Shown: positions 1 through 9,784, numbered from the stretch's first letter. The stretch is 64,000 nucleotides of DNA from Mycobacterium sp. PO1 (GCF_017312405.1 NZ_BLTG01000007.1:1-64000), one strand, 5' to 3'. Numbers and translations: made by a program. The notes: generated from the sequence alone by a model not told the origin.

Positions 1-1130
1 ACGCCAAAATTTCGCATAAAACACGGGTCTGCCACCCGAGAGCCTAGGGGGTCGGTCACGGTCGCTTCGACGACACGGTCGGCGAGCCAGTCCGGCGTGT
101 AGTACTCGCCCAGCCGGCGGCGCTCGGTGGGGGCGATTACCGATTCGTAGAGGATCTTCAGCACGTCGTGTTCAACCTTTGTCCAGTCGAACCGTGCGAT
201 GCGCCTGCCGAGTTCGACGACGAACTCCTGCCCGCCCTTGACTTGCACCACCCAGTCAAAAAAGTCTGCCTCGACGACGCCGTGGATTTGAGCCTGTTGA
301 AACTCCGACCCGGATGTCAGTTGCATCGGCGACAGGCCACCGCTGGGAGATACGTCCCAGCCGACCGCTGCGTGGGCGATCAACTCAGCGGTGATCACCA
401 GCAGTGTGTGGTTGATGAATAGGTTTGGGTCGTCGACGAAGTTCTTGCCGAACGCGGTGCGCAGCAGCTTTGCCCACAGTTCTCGCTTGAGCTTCACCTC
501 CGGGTCGTCGACGTTAGCCTCGAAAAGCGCGGCCAGAGAAGCGTGGTCGAGCCGGTGGCCCGGGGAGTCGGCACCCAACCGGTCCTGGATCTCCTGCGGG
601 GTTGGTTTGATCTGCTCCCGTGTCGCCATCACCGATTCCAGCCAGACAAGAAGCTGAGCGACGTCGGGTGCGCTGGGGTTCAGGACCAGCTCGGAGACGA
701 AGACGAGAGCGTCGCCTTCCAGGTTGTAGAGCATCCAACCGGTGCCGTCGGTGAGAATGCCGACGTAGCGTGTGCCCAGCTCTTTGTGCCGCTGTTGAAC
801 GTAGCCGGCGAGCTGCTGTTCGTAGTCAGCGAGGTTGCCGACGGTGAGGTCCTTCTTCACCTCGATCACGACGTGCCCGGCCTCGATATCGATACGCCGT
901 CGTGTGCCGTCAGCGACCTGGGATTCGATCTTCACAACGTCGTCCGGATCGAGTCCGAGACCGGCGGTGGTCAGCAGCATGTAGATGTCCGCCTGGGTCT
1001 CGGCCTCCGCGCGGATCGGCTTGCGGCGGGCGAGGCGGCCGACGGTTTCGTTCACGAGTTCGCTGGGCACGTGACGACCATATGCAGTGGTACCGACACC
1101 CGTGTTGATAGTCGACTCCCGGCGTGGCAA
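1..1130 (-). CDS. Restriction/N6-adenine methyltransferase, N-terminal part (cut by window edge)
   Basis: Read on the minus strand this frame is open from about 1130 to the left edge, about 376 codons. An N-terminal PD-(D/E)XK-like nuclease motif is visible (IEVKK, Glu90 and Lys92). It is followed by text typical of type IIG/ISP enzymes and by the LGEYYTPDWLADRVV segment that normally sits just before methyltransferase motif I. The TTG at 1130 is the best start, with an AGAAGG upstream; GTG codons downstream are alternatives. Expected role: DNA recognition with cleavage and/or adenine methylation. It is divergent from the small protein and ATPase at 1255-3953, as in defence loci. Motif I (DPxxGSGxF) is not completed: DPC is followed by unrelated residues in the last 20 bases, so the gene may be truncated here or the edge may be a junction. 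Confidence 0.75.
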   Translation of the reverse strand, partial: MPRRESTINTGVGTTAYGRHVPSELVNETVGRLARRKPIRAEAETQADIYMLLTTAGLGLDPDDVVKIESQVADGTRRRIDIEAGHVVIEVKKDLTVGNLADYEQQLAGYVQQRHKELGTRYVGILTDGTGWMLYNLEGDALVFVSELVLNPSAPDVAQLLVWLESVMATREQIKPTPQEIQDRLGADSPGHRLDHASLAALFEANVDDPEVKLKRELWAKLLRTAFGKNFVDDPNLFINHTLLVITAELIAHAAVGWDVSPSGGLSPMQLTSGSEFQQAQIHGVVEADFFDWVVQVKGGQEFVVELGRRIARFDWTKVEHDVLKILYESVIAPTERRRLGEYYTPDWLADRVVEATVTDPLGSRVADPCFMRNFG

Positions 1131-1254
1131 ACCCCGGCGCGCCTTCTTTAAGCAATGCAGACTGCCGCACAGGCGGAAGGTCTGTTGCGTCGTATCTAAA
1201 CCGGCCGGCAAGCAGGGAGATCCTCCCGAGGTTTGCTGTTAGCGAACACGCTGC

Positions 1255-1506
1255 ATGTTTGCTGAAATTGACGCTACGGTGATCGAACCGCTGGGGAGGC
1301 GGGGTAAACCGTTGGCAGGGGGTCGAGTGTCTCGAATCGAGTCTGAGGTGCTGCGCACCTTTACGCAGCGCCTGAACGAGGTCGACGAGGTGGTGCCCGC
1401 GGCGGTCGCAGCACAGCTGGGCGCGTTACTCGGTGCCGACAAGTTGCCCAAGGCTGACGTACTGGTCGCGTTGTTTGCCGAAGAGACCGGCGACCGACGC
1501 GCGTGA
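1255..1506 (+). CDS. Small protein of the DNA-modification locus
   Basis: This 83-residue acidic protein ends in ETGDRRA and overlaps the ATPase start by four bases (GTGA), so the two are probably translationally coupled. It resembles the small proteins found next to SMC-like ATPases and methyltransferases in modification or defence loci. No catalytic motif is visible. It could be an adaptor or subunit of the ATPase. The upstream region, shared with the divergent methyltransferase gene, holds a short GGGAG-ATC-CTCCC hairpin near 1215. Family assignment is from memory of similar loci and rests mainly on context. Confidence 0.65.
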   Translation: MFAEIDATVIEPLGRRGKPLAGGRVSRIESEVLRTFTQRLNEVDEVVPAAVAAQLGALLGADKLPKADVLVALFAEETGDRRA

Positions 1507-3953
1507 TCCAGATTAAAGCCATTCACGTTGAAGAGTTTCGCGGCATCCGGTTGCTGGATTTGCGACTAGATGGCCAGTCGTTCGTCGTTGCCGGGCCAAA
1601 TGGCTCTGGCAAGAGTGGCGTCGTCGACGCGATCGACTTCGCGCTAACAGGCTCCGTTGCTCGACTGAGCGGCGCGGGCACCGGTGGAGTCAGCTTGGCC
1701 AAACACGGCCCGCACGTGCACCAACGCGACAACCCTGCCGCCGCATCGGTGGCACTGACGATCGTGGACAGCGCGAGTGGCCAGACCGGCGTGCTGACGA
1801 GGTGCGTGAAGACTGCCGCAACCTACAAGCTGGAGCCCGACACCCCCGAACTGCATTCCGCAGTGGATTGGGCTGCCCAGCATCCCGAGCTGATTTTGTC
1901 GCGGCGCGAGGTCATCAAGTATGTGTACACCGAGCCGGGTAAGCGCGCTCAGGAAGTGCAAGCGCTGCTGAAGCTCGACCGCATCGACGAGACTCGCCGG
2001 CTCTTGCGGACCGCGATGGCTAGGTCCGCCAGTGACGAAAAACAGGCGACAACCGAGGTTGGCAACGCTGAGGACGCCTTGCGCCGTCATCTCGATCTCA
2101 CAACGCTGCTGGAATCGCAGGTCCTCGGCGCAGTCAATCAGCATCGTCAGGTCCTCGGGATTGCGCCGCTGGACTCGCTGCAGCCCGACACCGACTTAAC
2201 CGTCGGGGCTCAGGTTGCCGGTGAGCATTCCTCCTTCAACAAAGCTTCCGCACTCCAAGATGTCAACGAGCTGAGCGCCTTCGCTACGGATCACCCAGAG
2301 TTAGATAACGCCGCCCTGGACCTGGCGCAGGCTTTGGCCGAACTGGAGGACGACCCGAGCATTCTCCACGCCCTCACCCATCGCGAGCTCATCGAGGCTG
2401 GGCTGCCCCTGGTCACCGAGGCCGCGTGCCCATTGTGCGATCAGCCATGGGAGGACGCCGAGACGCTCCGGCTGCACCTGCAGGGCAAGCTGTCGCGCTC
2501 GGAGGCGGCCAAGACGCTGGAGCGTCGGATTCTGCTTGCGGCAGCGCGGTTGAAGGGGCAGGTGCAACGGGCAGAGGCGTTGATTCGCGCCGCCCAACCC
2601 CATGCGCTGAAGGTGGGACGTAACGACGACCAAGCTGTGCTTGTCGACTGGCTAGCCGATCTGGCCGCTTTCGCCGCCGTACTGGACCATCTAACGACCA
2701 TCCGTGAACAGGCGACGCGAGTCGGCGCCAACCCATTAGCCCTTCCCCCTGGGTTGACGGCCCTGCTTGCCGGGGTGCGGCAAGATATCGAGGCGCTGCC
2801 AGACCAGAGCGCCACCGCCAACGCTCGCAGTGCCCTGACAGTCGCTCATGAACGGTGGACCCGGCTGCGCCAGGCCCGGGCCACACACATCAAAGCAAGC
2901 GCAGCCCACAGCACCGCCAAGGCGGTCTACGAAATTTACAACGACGTGGCAGACACCGAGCTGACCAGGCTTTACACCACCGTGGAACACGACTTCAGTG
3001 ACTATTACCGCCGCATCAACGCAGACGATGAGTCGTCGTTCAAGGCTGGTTTGGCTCCGTCGGCCGGGAAGCTGGATCTCGAAGTCGATTTCTACGGACT
3101 GGGCATGTTTCCTCCAATGGCCTATCACAGCGAGGGCCATCAAGACGGTATGGGAGTGTGTCTGTATCTGGCACTCATCAGGCAGCTACTGCACGACGAC
3201 TTCCGCTTAGCCGTACTGGATGACGTAGTTACCTCCGTCGACACCAATCACCGACGCCAGTTCTGCAGTCTGCTCAAGGACGTTTTTCCGGACGTTCAGT
3301 TCATCCTGACCACCCACGACGAAGTCTGGGCCAGGCAAATGCAGTCCTCAGGGCTCATCGGGTCAAAGGCCCACGCCCGATTCCACGGCTGGACCGTCGA
3401 TCGCGGTCCGGTGTATGGCCAGGGCGAAGATCTCTGGACGCAGATTGACGCTGACCTCGCTGACGATGATGTGCCCGGTGCAGCTCATAAGCTCCGCCGT
3501 AACCTCGAAGCGTCGATGGCAGATATCGTCGCCGCGCTGCAGGGCAAGGTGATCTACCGACCCGATAACAATTACGAACTTGGCGCCTTGTTTTCGGCGG
3601 CCAAGGGTCGCCATGGAGACCTGCTCAAGAAAGCTGGGAGTTCGGCCGATAAATGGAACAACCAAGCTGGCAAGCAACAAGTTGAAGACCTCAAAGCGGC
3701 CCGCCAACAGGCGATGCTTGCGCAGGATGAAGAGAATTGGGCTATCAACGCCTTGGTGCATAACAATGATTGGGCCTCGATGTCGAAGGCGGACTTCGCT
3801 CCGGTGGTCGCGGCCTGCAAAGACTTTCTGAAACTGTTCAAATGTACGAACAGCGCTTGTGGCGGGTGGCTCTACGTCAGCGGTTCACCAGGCCGTGAAG
3901 ACGCTCTGCGCTGCCCGTGCGGGGCGTTGAATCTGAACCTGCGGACGAAGTAG
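1503..3953 (+). CDS. SMC/Rad50-like AAA ATPase with zinc motifs
   Basis: An 816-residue ABC/SMC-type ATPase. Walker A is GPNGSGKS at 31-38. The signature-like region is SEGHQDGMGVCL. Walker B is AVLDDVVTSVD, with acidic residues at 573-574, followed by a switch histidine in TTHDE. The middle is helical and carries a CPLC motif (Cys309, Cys312) like the Rad50 zinc hook. The C-terminus has a second Cys set (781, 786, 804, 806) resembling a zinc ribbon, preceded by a helical domain. Such ATPases bind or translocate DNA ends. With the adjacent nuclease/methyltransferase it probably forms a phage-defence or DNA-modification system. The GTG start is set by overlap with the small upstream gene. Confidence 0.8.
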   Translation: MIQIKAIHVEEFRGIRLLDLRLDGQSFVVAGPNGSGKSGVVDAIDFALTGSVARLSGAGTGGVSLAKHGPHVHQRDNPAAASVALTIVDSASGQTGVLTRCVKTAATYKLEPDTPELHSAVDWAAQHPELILSRREVIKYVYTEPGKRAQEVQALLKLDRIDETRRLLRTAMARSASDEKQATTEVGNAEDALRRHLDLTTLLESQVLGAVNQHRQVLGIAPLDSLQPDTDLTVGAQVAGEHSSFNKASALQDVNELSAFATDHPELDNAALDLAQALAELEDDPSILHALTHRELIEAGLPLVTEAACPLCDQPWEDAETLRLHLQGKLSRSEAAKTLERRILLAAARLKGQVQRAEALIRAAQPHALKVGRNDDQAVLVDWLADLAAFAAVLDHLTTIREQATRVGANPLALPPGLTALLAGVRQDIEALPDQSATANARSALTVAHERWTRLRQARATHIKASAAHSTAKAVYEIYNDVADTELTRLYTTVEHDFSDYYRRINADDESSFKAGLAPSAGKLDLEVDFYGLGMFPPMAYHSEGHQDGMGVCLYLALIRQLLHDDFRLAVLDDVVTSVDTNHRRQFCSLLKDVFPDVQFILTTHDEVWARQMQSSGLIGSKAHARFHGWTVDRGPVYGQGEDLWTQIDADLADDDVPGAAHKLRRNLEASMADIVAALQGKVIYRPDNNYELGALFSAAKGRHGDLLKKAGSSADKWNNQAGKQQVEDLKAARQQAMLAQDEENWAINALVHNNDWASMSKADFAPVVAACKDFLKLFKCTNSACGGWLYVSGSPGREDALRCPCGALNLNLRTK

Positions 3954-4588
3954 CGGAGAACTTCCGTCTGGGGAGTCAGTTTCGCGGCGCAACGCTTCGT
4001 AGCGATGGTCTCCCCGCAACAACTTTCGCTATCCGAGCCACAGTCTTTAGCGGCCCAATTTTGGCGCGTTATTGGAGCAGGGCGAGCCCGAATGGTGTCA
4101 TCACGCTCAGTTCCGCAGCCCCGCGCGCACGCGTCGAGGTGTTCGAGGTTTGGCCACCGTCGCCAAGGAAACGGAGCCTTCCAACGGCCCGCCAGGCTGC
4201 TTCGCTTCTCGGCTTCTTCCACCGAAAAGCGGCGCGTCGAGCATGAGCGTCGGAGGCTGAGCATGATTCAGACGCCAACGCCACCACCGGTTTTTGAATA
4301 TGTCAGACAGCGGACGCCTTGAGGTGCACCGGCAGGTATAGAACATCGACTGCCAGTGTGCGCCTTTCGCGATGGCAAATCGAGCGTCTCCTACCAAAGA
4401 TGTCTGACGTCGGGGGTCCTCGCCATCCTCGCGCCGTGGGGAGGCCGCGACGCGCCGGCTTGGCGGCGTTCCGAATATCGTCCGTCGATAACCGGCCGAC
4501 TGTACCGGCGCAGGGGTCGTATTCATTCGGGGTGAATACGCCTTCACGCTGGTCGGCATGTAGCGCCGGGTATTGCTCTGTTCGCTTT
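3954..4588. other. Non-coding stretch between two convergent genes
   Basis: No convincing coding signal is seen here; frames on both strands are short and low in complexity. It separates the ATPase from the convergent mmpL gene. A 10-base segment at 4057-4066 (AATTTTGGCG) is the inverse complement of bases 2-11 at the left edge. That may be chance or the trace of an element end. Confidence 0.5.
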
Positions 4589-7500
4589 TCACCTCTCCTG
4601 GACCAGCACGTGAGGTGCGTCCTTAATGCCTCCTGGGTTGGTCTGACCGGGTCGCGGGTTTGTTGCTTTGGTGGGCCACCAGCTGGCTTCGCGTAGGAGT
4701 GTGGCGATGGCGGGCACGGTGAGGGTGCGCACGAGGAAGGTGTCGAGCAGCAGCCCGAAGCCGATGATGAGGCCGGCTTGGATCATGATGGCGACTGAGC
4801 CGACCATGAGGCCGAACATGCTGGCGGCGAATATGAGGCCAGCGGAGGTGATGACGGCTCCGGTGTTTGCCACGGTGCGCAGGACGCCGACGCGGATGTT
4901 GGTTCCGGATTCTTCGCGGAGCCGTGAGACGAGCAGCATGTTGTAGTCGGCGCCGACGGCGACGAGGATGATGAACGCCAGCAGCGGTACGGGCCAGGCG
5001 ATTTCGTGGCCCAGTCCCCATTGGAAGACTACGACGCCGATGCCGAGTGATGCGAGGTAGTTGAGCACGACGGTGCCTAGTAGGTAGAGCGGTGCTAGGA
5101 GTGCGCGCAGTAGTAGGACCAGGATGACGCCGACGATGATGATGGTGGCGATGGCTAGTTGTGCGAAGTCGGCCCAGAGGAGTCGTTGGATATCGGAGTT
5201 GACGGCGGGGAAGCCGGCTACGGACACGGTGGCGTCGGCGAGTGACGTGTTGGGTCGTGCGGTGTTGGCGGTGTCGGTGATGCGGCTGGCGAGGTCCATG
5301 GCTTCAACGCTGTATGGGTCGTGGCTGCTTTCGATCATGAACCGCGCTGTTTTGCCGTCCGGTGAGAGGAATTGTTCGGCGACGTCGGTGAATTGCCGGT
5401 TCTCGAATGCGTTGGCGGGCAGGTAGAAACCGCTCGAGGAGTCGGAGTCGGCCGCTGCGCGCGAGGAGTTCTGTAGTTGGGTGGCGATCTGGCTCATGCC
5501 GGACAGCATTTCGATGTTGCTGTCGGCGAGGGTGCGGACGCCGGTGGCGAGTGCTTGGGCGCCGGAGGCCAGCTGTCCGATTCCGTCCTGCAATCGGCGG
5601 AGATTTGTGGTCAGGTCGGCGGGGTCACCCAGGGCTCCGAATGCCTTGTCCAGTGAGGCGACTGCGTTCTGGACGTTGGCGAGGGTGCCACCAACGGTGG
5701 CATTGGTGGCGGGATCGTAGCGGTCCCCGAGGTCGGCGATTTGGTTGAAGAATCCGTTGTCGCGCAGAGTGACCAGGATCTGGACCTGGTTGCGGATTTG
5801 GGCGCATTGTGGGGTGGTGGCGCACCAGGGTGAGGTGTTGAGGGCGCCGACGAGTGGGTCGAGTTGAGTGATTGCGTTTTGGGCTTGGTTGGCCAGCGGT
5901 CGTAGTCCTGGGCCGGATTGGATGGCTTGGTCGACGGCGGGGGCAGTGGCGGAAAGTTGTTGCAGCAGCGGCCGGAATTGGTTGACCTGAGTTCCTGCGG
6001 ATTGGGCTTGGGTGAGGATTCCGGCTAGTGGTGTGAAGGCGGTGCGCACGGTGCTGTCGAGTTGGGCGAGGCCGTCGGCGAGCTGGTCGGCGCCGTCGGT
6101 GAGTTTGGTGAGGTCGTCCTTGCGGGAGTTGCCCTCGGCGACGGCGCCGGCCATTTTGTCGCCGATCTGGCCGTTCTGCCAGGCCAGTTCTGCTTGGTCG
6201 AGGCGCTCTCCGGTGGGGCGGGTGACTCCGGAAACCTTGGTGACGCCGGGGATCTGGGAGACGCGGGAGGCCATCTCGTCAAGATCGGCCAGTCCTTTGC
6301 CGGTCCGCATGTCGGTCGGATTTTCCACGACGAGGAATTCGCTGATGACGACGTCTTTGCGGAAGTGGCGGTCCAGCAGGTGGTAGCCCAGGTTGCTGGC
6401 CGTGGTGTCTGGTTGGCCCTTGCGGTCGTCGTAGCTGATTTTGATGGTTGCTGCCGCTGCCGACAGGGCGAGCAAGATGACCAGGCTGACGATGAGTAGT
6501 GGCACGGGACGGCGGACCACGGCGACGGCGACGCTGTTCCAGTAGCGGCGGGTGCGATCGGGTTTGGGTTCACCGATGCCGCGTTTGGCGGCTAGCGACA
6601 GCACCGGTGGCAGCAGGGTTACGGTGGCCAGAAATCCGAACAGTACGGCGATGGCACACGCGGGGCCAAGGGCGGCGAAGACGCTGAGCCGCGCGAAGAC
6701 CATGGCCAGGAACGCGAGTGCGACGGTGGCGGCGGAGGCGAGGATGACGCGCCCGATGCTGGCGGTGGCGTGGATGACGGCCTGATCGGCGGGTACTTGG
6801 GCGCGGCGCTGTTCGTGGTATCGGCTGATCAGAAATACGGTGTAGTCGGTTCCCGCGCCGAGCAGGATCGCAGTCATGAAGGCGACGGTGAACTGGGAGA
6901 CGGGCATGCCCATCTCGCCGAGGGCGGACAGCACGCCGCGCCCGACTGCCAGGCTCAACCCGATTACTAGCAGCGGTAACAGCGCGGTGAACACCGACCG
7001 GTAGACGATCAGCAGGATCAGGGCGATCACGCCCGCGGTAGCGATTGAGATCAGCAGCAGGTCGTGCTCGGCGGATGCGATCATGTCGCTGAAGGTTGCC
7101 GGTGGTCCCGTCACTTGCACAGTCGTGGTCGAGCCGGTGAAGACCTCGGCGGCGATGTTGCGCACCGCGTTTACCGATTCGGCGGCCGTGGGGTCTCCGA
7201 GGGTGCCGGTGACACCTACGGGCAGGTACCAAGCTTTGCGGTCGGCGCTGACTGCCTGGGCTTCGGTAATCGGATCGGACAGTAGGTCCTGCACCAGCAG
7301 GACGTGGTTGCCTTCGCCCTGCAACCGGCGCACGAGTTCGCCGTAGCGCTGCCGTGCAGTCGGAGTCAAGCCATTGGGGTCTTCCATGGCGACGAACACC
7401 ATGGTTTTTGAGCCTTCTTCGCCGAAAGCGGCGCTCATGCGGTCAACCGTCTGCAAGGACGGCGCATCGCGAGGGATGAGGTCCACCGACTGTTGGCGCA

Positions 7501-7711
7501 CCACGGTTTCTAGCTGGGGGAACAGCAACGCGAGGACGACCGCGGCGCCTAGCCATACCCCGATGACCAGCGCTTTGTGTCGGAGGGTGAATCGGGCTAG
7601 CGCTGCCAACCGTTCGCTGTACTCGCGGGTTTCGGCCGGGTTGGGGGATCCGTTGTCCCGCTGGCCACGGCGCGTGGCCTGGCCTGGGGAATCTGCAGTG
7701 CCGTCGGTCAC
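4589..7711 (-). CDS. mmpL: MmpL/RND-family lipid transporter
   Basis: At 1040 residues this is the normal size for an MmpL protein. The first membrane helix is near residues 45-65. A large periplasmic domain follows, then a membrane block with the GxDYxxF-type motif (GAGTDYTVFLISRYHEQ). A long coiled/helical second periplasmic domain comes next, then a C-terminal membrane block containing VGADYNMLLVSRLREE. These two Asp-Tyr pairs are the proton-relay residues of the family. MmpL proteins export lipids, siderophores or drugs across the inner membrane. The substrate cannot be inferred, and no mmpS gene is adjacent. A perfect palindromic operator lies 23-49 bases upstream, so it is probably repressed by a TetR protein; the same half-site occurs at 14838 and 16066. 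Confidence 0.93.
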   Translation of the reverse strand: MTDGTADSPGQATRRGQRDNGSPNPAETREYSERLAALARFTLRHKALVIGVWLGAAVVLALLFPQLETVVRQQSVDLIPRDAPSLQTVDRMSAAFGEEGSKTMVFVAMEDPNGLTPTARQRYGELVRRLQGEGNHVLLVQDLLSDPITEAQAVSADRKAWYLPVGVTGTLGDPTAAESVNAVRNIAAEVFTGSTTTVQVTGPPATFSDMIASAEHDLLLISIATAGVIALILLIVYRSVFTALLPLLVIGLSLAVGRGVLSALGEMGMPVSQFTVAFMTAILLGAGTDYTVFLISRYHEQRRAQVPADQAVIHATASIGRVILASAATVALAFLAMVFARLSVFAALGPACAIAVLFGFLATVTLLPPVLSLAAKRGIGEPKPDRTRRYWNSVAVAVVRRPVPLLIVSLVILLALSAAAATIKISYDDRKGQPDTTASNLGYHLLDRHFRKDVVISEFLVVENPTDMRTGKGLADLDEMASRVSQIPGVTKVSGVTRPTGERLDQAELAWQNGQIGDKMAGAVAEGNSRKDDLTKLTDGADQLADGLAQLDSTVRTAFTPLAGILTQAQSAGTQVNQFRPLLQQLSATAPAVDQAIQSGPGLRPLANQAQNAITQLDPLVGALNTSPWCATTPQCAQIRNQVQILVTLRDNGFFNQIADLGDRYDPATNATVGGTLANVQNAVASLDKAFGALGDPADLTTNLRRLQDGIGQLASGAQALATGVRTLADSNIEMLSGMSQIATQLQNSSRAAADSDSSSGFYLPANAFENRQFTDVAEQFLSPDGKTARFMIESSHDPYSVEAMDLASRITDTANTARPNTSLADATVSVAGFPAVNSDIQRLLWADFAQLAIATIIIVGVILVLLLRALLAPLYLLGTVVLNYLASLGIGVVVFQWGLGHEIAWPVPLLAFIILVAVGADYNMLLVSRLREESGTNIRVGVLRTVANTGAVITSAGLIFAASMFGLMVGSVAIMIQAGLIIGFGLLLDTFLVRTLTVPAIATLLREASWWPTKATNPRPGQTNPGGIKDAPHVLVQER

Positions 7712-8041
7712 TGGGCCTCCACTAGTAGCGAATCGTAGCGATACTATCGGTATCGCTACGCTACCGCATGTAGTGCAAGTGGTGGCGGGGCCGTCGTCGC
7801 CAGGCCGCGCAAAGCGCGCGGCTGGCGAAGGGGCCGGCGACCGCTATCGAGTCGGGACCGGGCCGACGGTCGCAGTGGGCAGAGGAATGATCGAACACTC
7901 AGTGGGTTTCTGGAAGCCAGGGCTGACGCTGTAAGTCGACGACACTGGCCTTGGATGCCGTTCAGGGTCTTGCTGTTGCTGTTCTCGGACGTTGGTCGTC
8001 GGGCGCACGCACGGCCACATCGCGTAGCGGGGCCGCTAGCT
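7712..8041. other. Upstream region of mmpL
   Basis: This 330-base stretch holds the mmpL operator and presumably its promoter. The rest, from about 7770 to 8041 where the tetR gene ends, shows no gene I can support. Confidence 0.5.
7734..7760. promoter_or_regulatory. Palindromic TetR-type operator of mmpL
   Basis: Two perfect 11-bp arms (CGTAGCGATAC and its complement) flank TATCG. The right half continues into GGTATCGCTACGCTACCG (7749-7766), which matches the segment at 16066-16083 in 16 of 18 positions and that at 14838-14855 in 14 of 18. Confidence 0.8.
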
Positions 8042-8677
8042 CTAGGTTTGCGCTTCGGTTGTGGCCGACTGGCCCGTGTTCTGCAGCAGCACGTAATTGC
8101 CTAGGCTGCCCAGGAAACCTGCGCAGTGCTGAACGAGTTCATCTGTGGTGAATTCCAGTTCTCCGTCGAGTCGGCGGCGCAAGACTTCGAATAGCCCTCC
8201 CACGCCCAAGGTCGAAGCCAAATGGGCAACCCCCACGGCAGAGTCGGCGATGTCGAGGTGAAGTCTGGCTTCGCGCAAGACAAGGTCGGTGAAACCTGCC
8301 ATTAGTTCGCTGCGTAGCTCTCGGAGCAGCGGCTCGGTTGCAGATTCCACGAACAGGATCCGACCCAGCCGCGGGTCGTTGTCGATCATGCCGACCAGCC
8401 TGCGGATTGGCGCGTACGCCAATACCTCCGGTGGCTCGCCGGCATCGGGGATCGCGTCGACTATCACCTCCTGGAAGGTGGCATAGAGCTGCTGGTAGAC
8501 AGCCCGCAGGAGTGCGTCTCGGTCGGAGAAGTGCTGGTAGAAGTACCGTGACGTGACACCCGATTCAGCGCAGACGGCAGTCACAGTGGCGGCGGCAACG
8601 CCGCGCGTGCCGATCAACTCCGTTGCGGCCTCGATGAGACGGGTGCGCCGGTTCCGGTGACGCTCCTCGGCGGACAT
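8042..8677 (-). CDS. TetR/AcrR-family repressor
   Basis: About 211 residues starting at MSAEERHRNRR. The open frame extends further upstream, but that extension crosses the intergenic operator and is unlikely to be coding. The N-terminal helix-turn-helix includes GVTSRYFYQHFSDRDALLR, and the C-terminus is a helical ligand-binding domain. It is divergent from the metal-dependent hydrolase gene at 8782, and a dyad TCTGAC-N10-GTCAGA lies between them, so autoregulation and control of that gene are likely. It also sits upstream of mmpL in the same direction, but the mmpL operator is of a different type. Confidence 0.9.
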   Translation of the reverse strand: MSAEERHRNRRTRLIEAATELIGTRGVAAATVTAVCAESGVTSRYFYQHFSDRDALLRAVYQQLYATFQEVIVDAIPDAGEPPEVLAYAPIRRLVGMIDNDPRLGRILFVESATEPLLRELRSELMAGFTDLVLREARLHLDIADSAVGVAHLASTLGVGGLFEVLRRRLDGELEFTTDELVQHCAGFLGSLGNYVLLQNTGQSATTEAQT

Positions 8678-8725
8678 TCCGCTATACACCCGCGCCGAAA
8701 CCACGTGGATAGCTTGCCATCTAAT

Positions 8726-8747
8726 TCTGACAAGGCTTAGAGTCAGA
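8726..8747. promoter_or_regulatory. Dyad operator between tetR and metal-dependent hydrolase genes
   Basis: TCTGAC-N10-GTCAGA lies in the 104-base divergent gap, about 50 bases from the tetR start and 35 from the hydrolase start. It is the probable binding site of the adjacent TetR protein. Confidence 0.6.
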
Positions 8748-8781
8748 TTGACCGCGCGTCCTTGGCGAATGGGAGAACAAC

Positions 8782-9651
8782 ATGAGCGACGATTCGTCCA
8801 CACGGCCCACCGCACGGGTCGTCCCGAAGCCCCGCCGTGTTCGATTCGATATGCCTGCTGGGACCAGTCGGCAGCACTTCGTTGATGGCGACTTGGTGAT
8901 GAGCCACTTTGTGTCCACCTTGTCGGCCACGTTCCCCGAAGGCGAAGACTTCTTTATCCGGTCAGTCCGCGAGTACCGGGACCACATCAGCGACGCTGAC
9001 CTCAAGGAGGCGGTCAAGGGGTTTATCGCACAAGAGGCCACCCACCGACACCAGCATCGGCTGCTCAACGATCGGCTTCAAGCAATGGGCTATCCCACCG
9101 AGGGGATCGATCGGCATGTCAAGAAGCTGGTTGGCCGACTTGAGAAGCGTTTTTCTCCCAAGATGCGCCTGGCTGTGACGGCCGCCCTCGAGCACTACAC
9201 GGCGACATTCGCCGAGATCATTCTCACCAGCGACGAAGCTCAAGAACTGATCGGCGACACCGAAGTGCGGCCTATTCTGCTCTGGCACGCACTGGAAGAA
9301 TGCGAGCATAAGGCCGTTGCTTTCGATGTCTACGAGACGGTCGGTGGAAGCGAACGCACCAGGGTCTGGGGGATGCGGATCGCCAGCCTCCTCTTGTTCA
9401 GCGAGTTGGTCATCCAGACCACCCGCTCTCTGGCTGGTGACCGTTCCGCCTACAACCCGGTGCGCTTGCTGCGCAGCCTTCGAGCCTTCCGTCATAACCC
9501 GCTATTCAGCCCAGCAGCAATTGCGCGCTTTCGCTCCTACACCCGCGCCGGATTTCATCCCGACGACTGGGACAGCGCAGAAATCCTCGAACGCTGGACC
9601 AAGGAACTCTTCGACGCCGATGGTGGCCAGCAAGTGCGTAGTGGCGTCTAG
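8782..9651 (+). CDS. Predicted metal-dependent hydrolase (PF10118/COG3687 type)
   Basis: 289 residues. The protein has spaced acidic and histidine motifs typical of a ferritin-like/di-metal fold: FIAQEATHRHQH, TAALEHYTATFAE and WHALEECEHKAVAFDVY. Members are common next to TetR regulators and lipid genes in mycobacteria, but the reaction is not established. The ATG at 8782 follows a purine-rich GGGAGAACAAC. It is transcribed divergently from the TetR gene at 8042 and is probably repressed by it. Confidence 0.85.
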   Translation: MSDDSSTRPTARVVPKPRRVRFDMPAGTSRQHFVDGDLVMSHFVSTLSATFPEGEDFFIRSVREYRDHISDADLKEAVKGFIAQEATHRHQHRLLNDRLQAMGYPTEGIDRHVKKLVGRLEKRFSPKMRLAVTAALEHYTATFAEIILTSDEAQELIGDTEVRPILLWHALEECEHKAVAFDVYETVGGSERTRVWGMRIASLLLFSELVIQTTRSLAGDRSAYNPVRLLRSLRAFRHNPLFSPAAIARFRSYTRAGFHPDDWDSAEILERWTKELFDADGGQQVRSGV

Positions 9652-9784
9652 CTCGACCAGAGCCCGGCACAGTTCAAAGTCGGCCTTAACCGAAGAACAC
9701 TTCATGGGCTCCGCTTCGCGCGCTGTGAAGTCAAGATCGGTTCTGACTACTGGCCGATCGATGGTGCTCGACCAACGTCGCGAC

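Noticed and set aside
2..4066. Inverted 10-bp match (bases 2-11 and 4057-4066) as possible ends of an element around the defence locus
   Set aside because: Only ten bases and no target duplication is visible; kept as a note but too weak for a mobile-element call.
8678..8815. N-terminal extension of the TetR gene at 8042
   Set aside because: It would cover the dyad operator and has no TetR-like text; the MSAEERHRN start fits the family.
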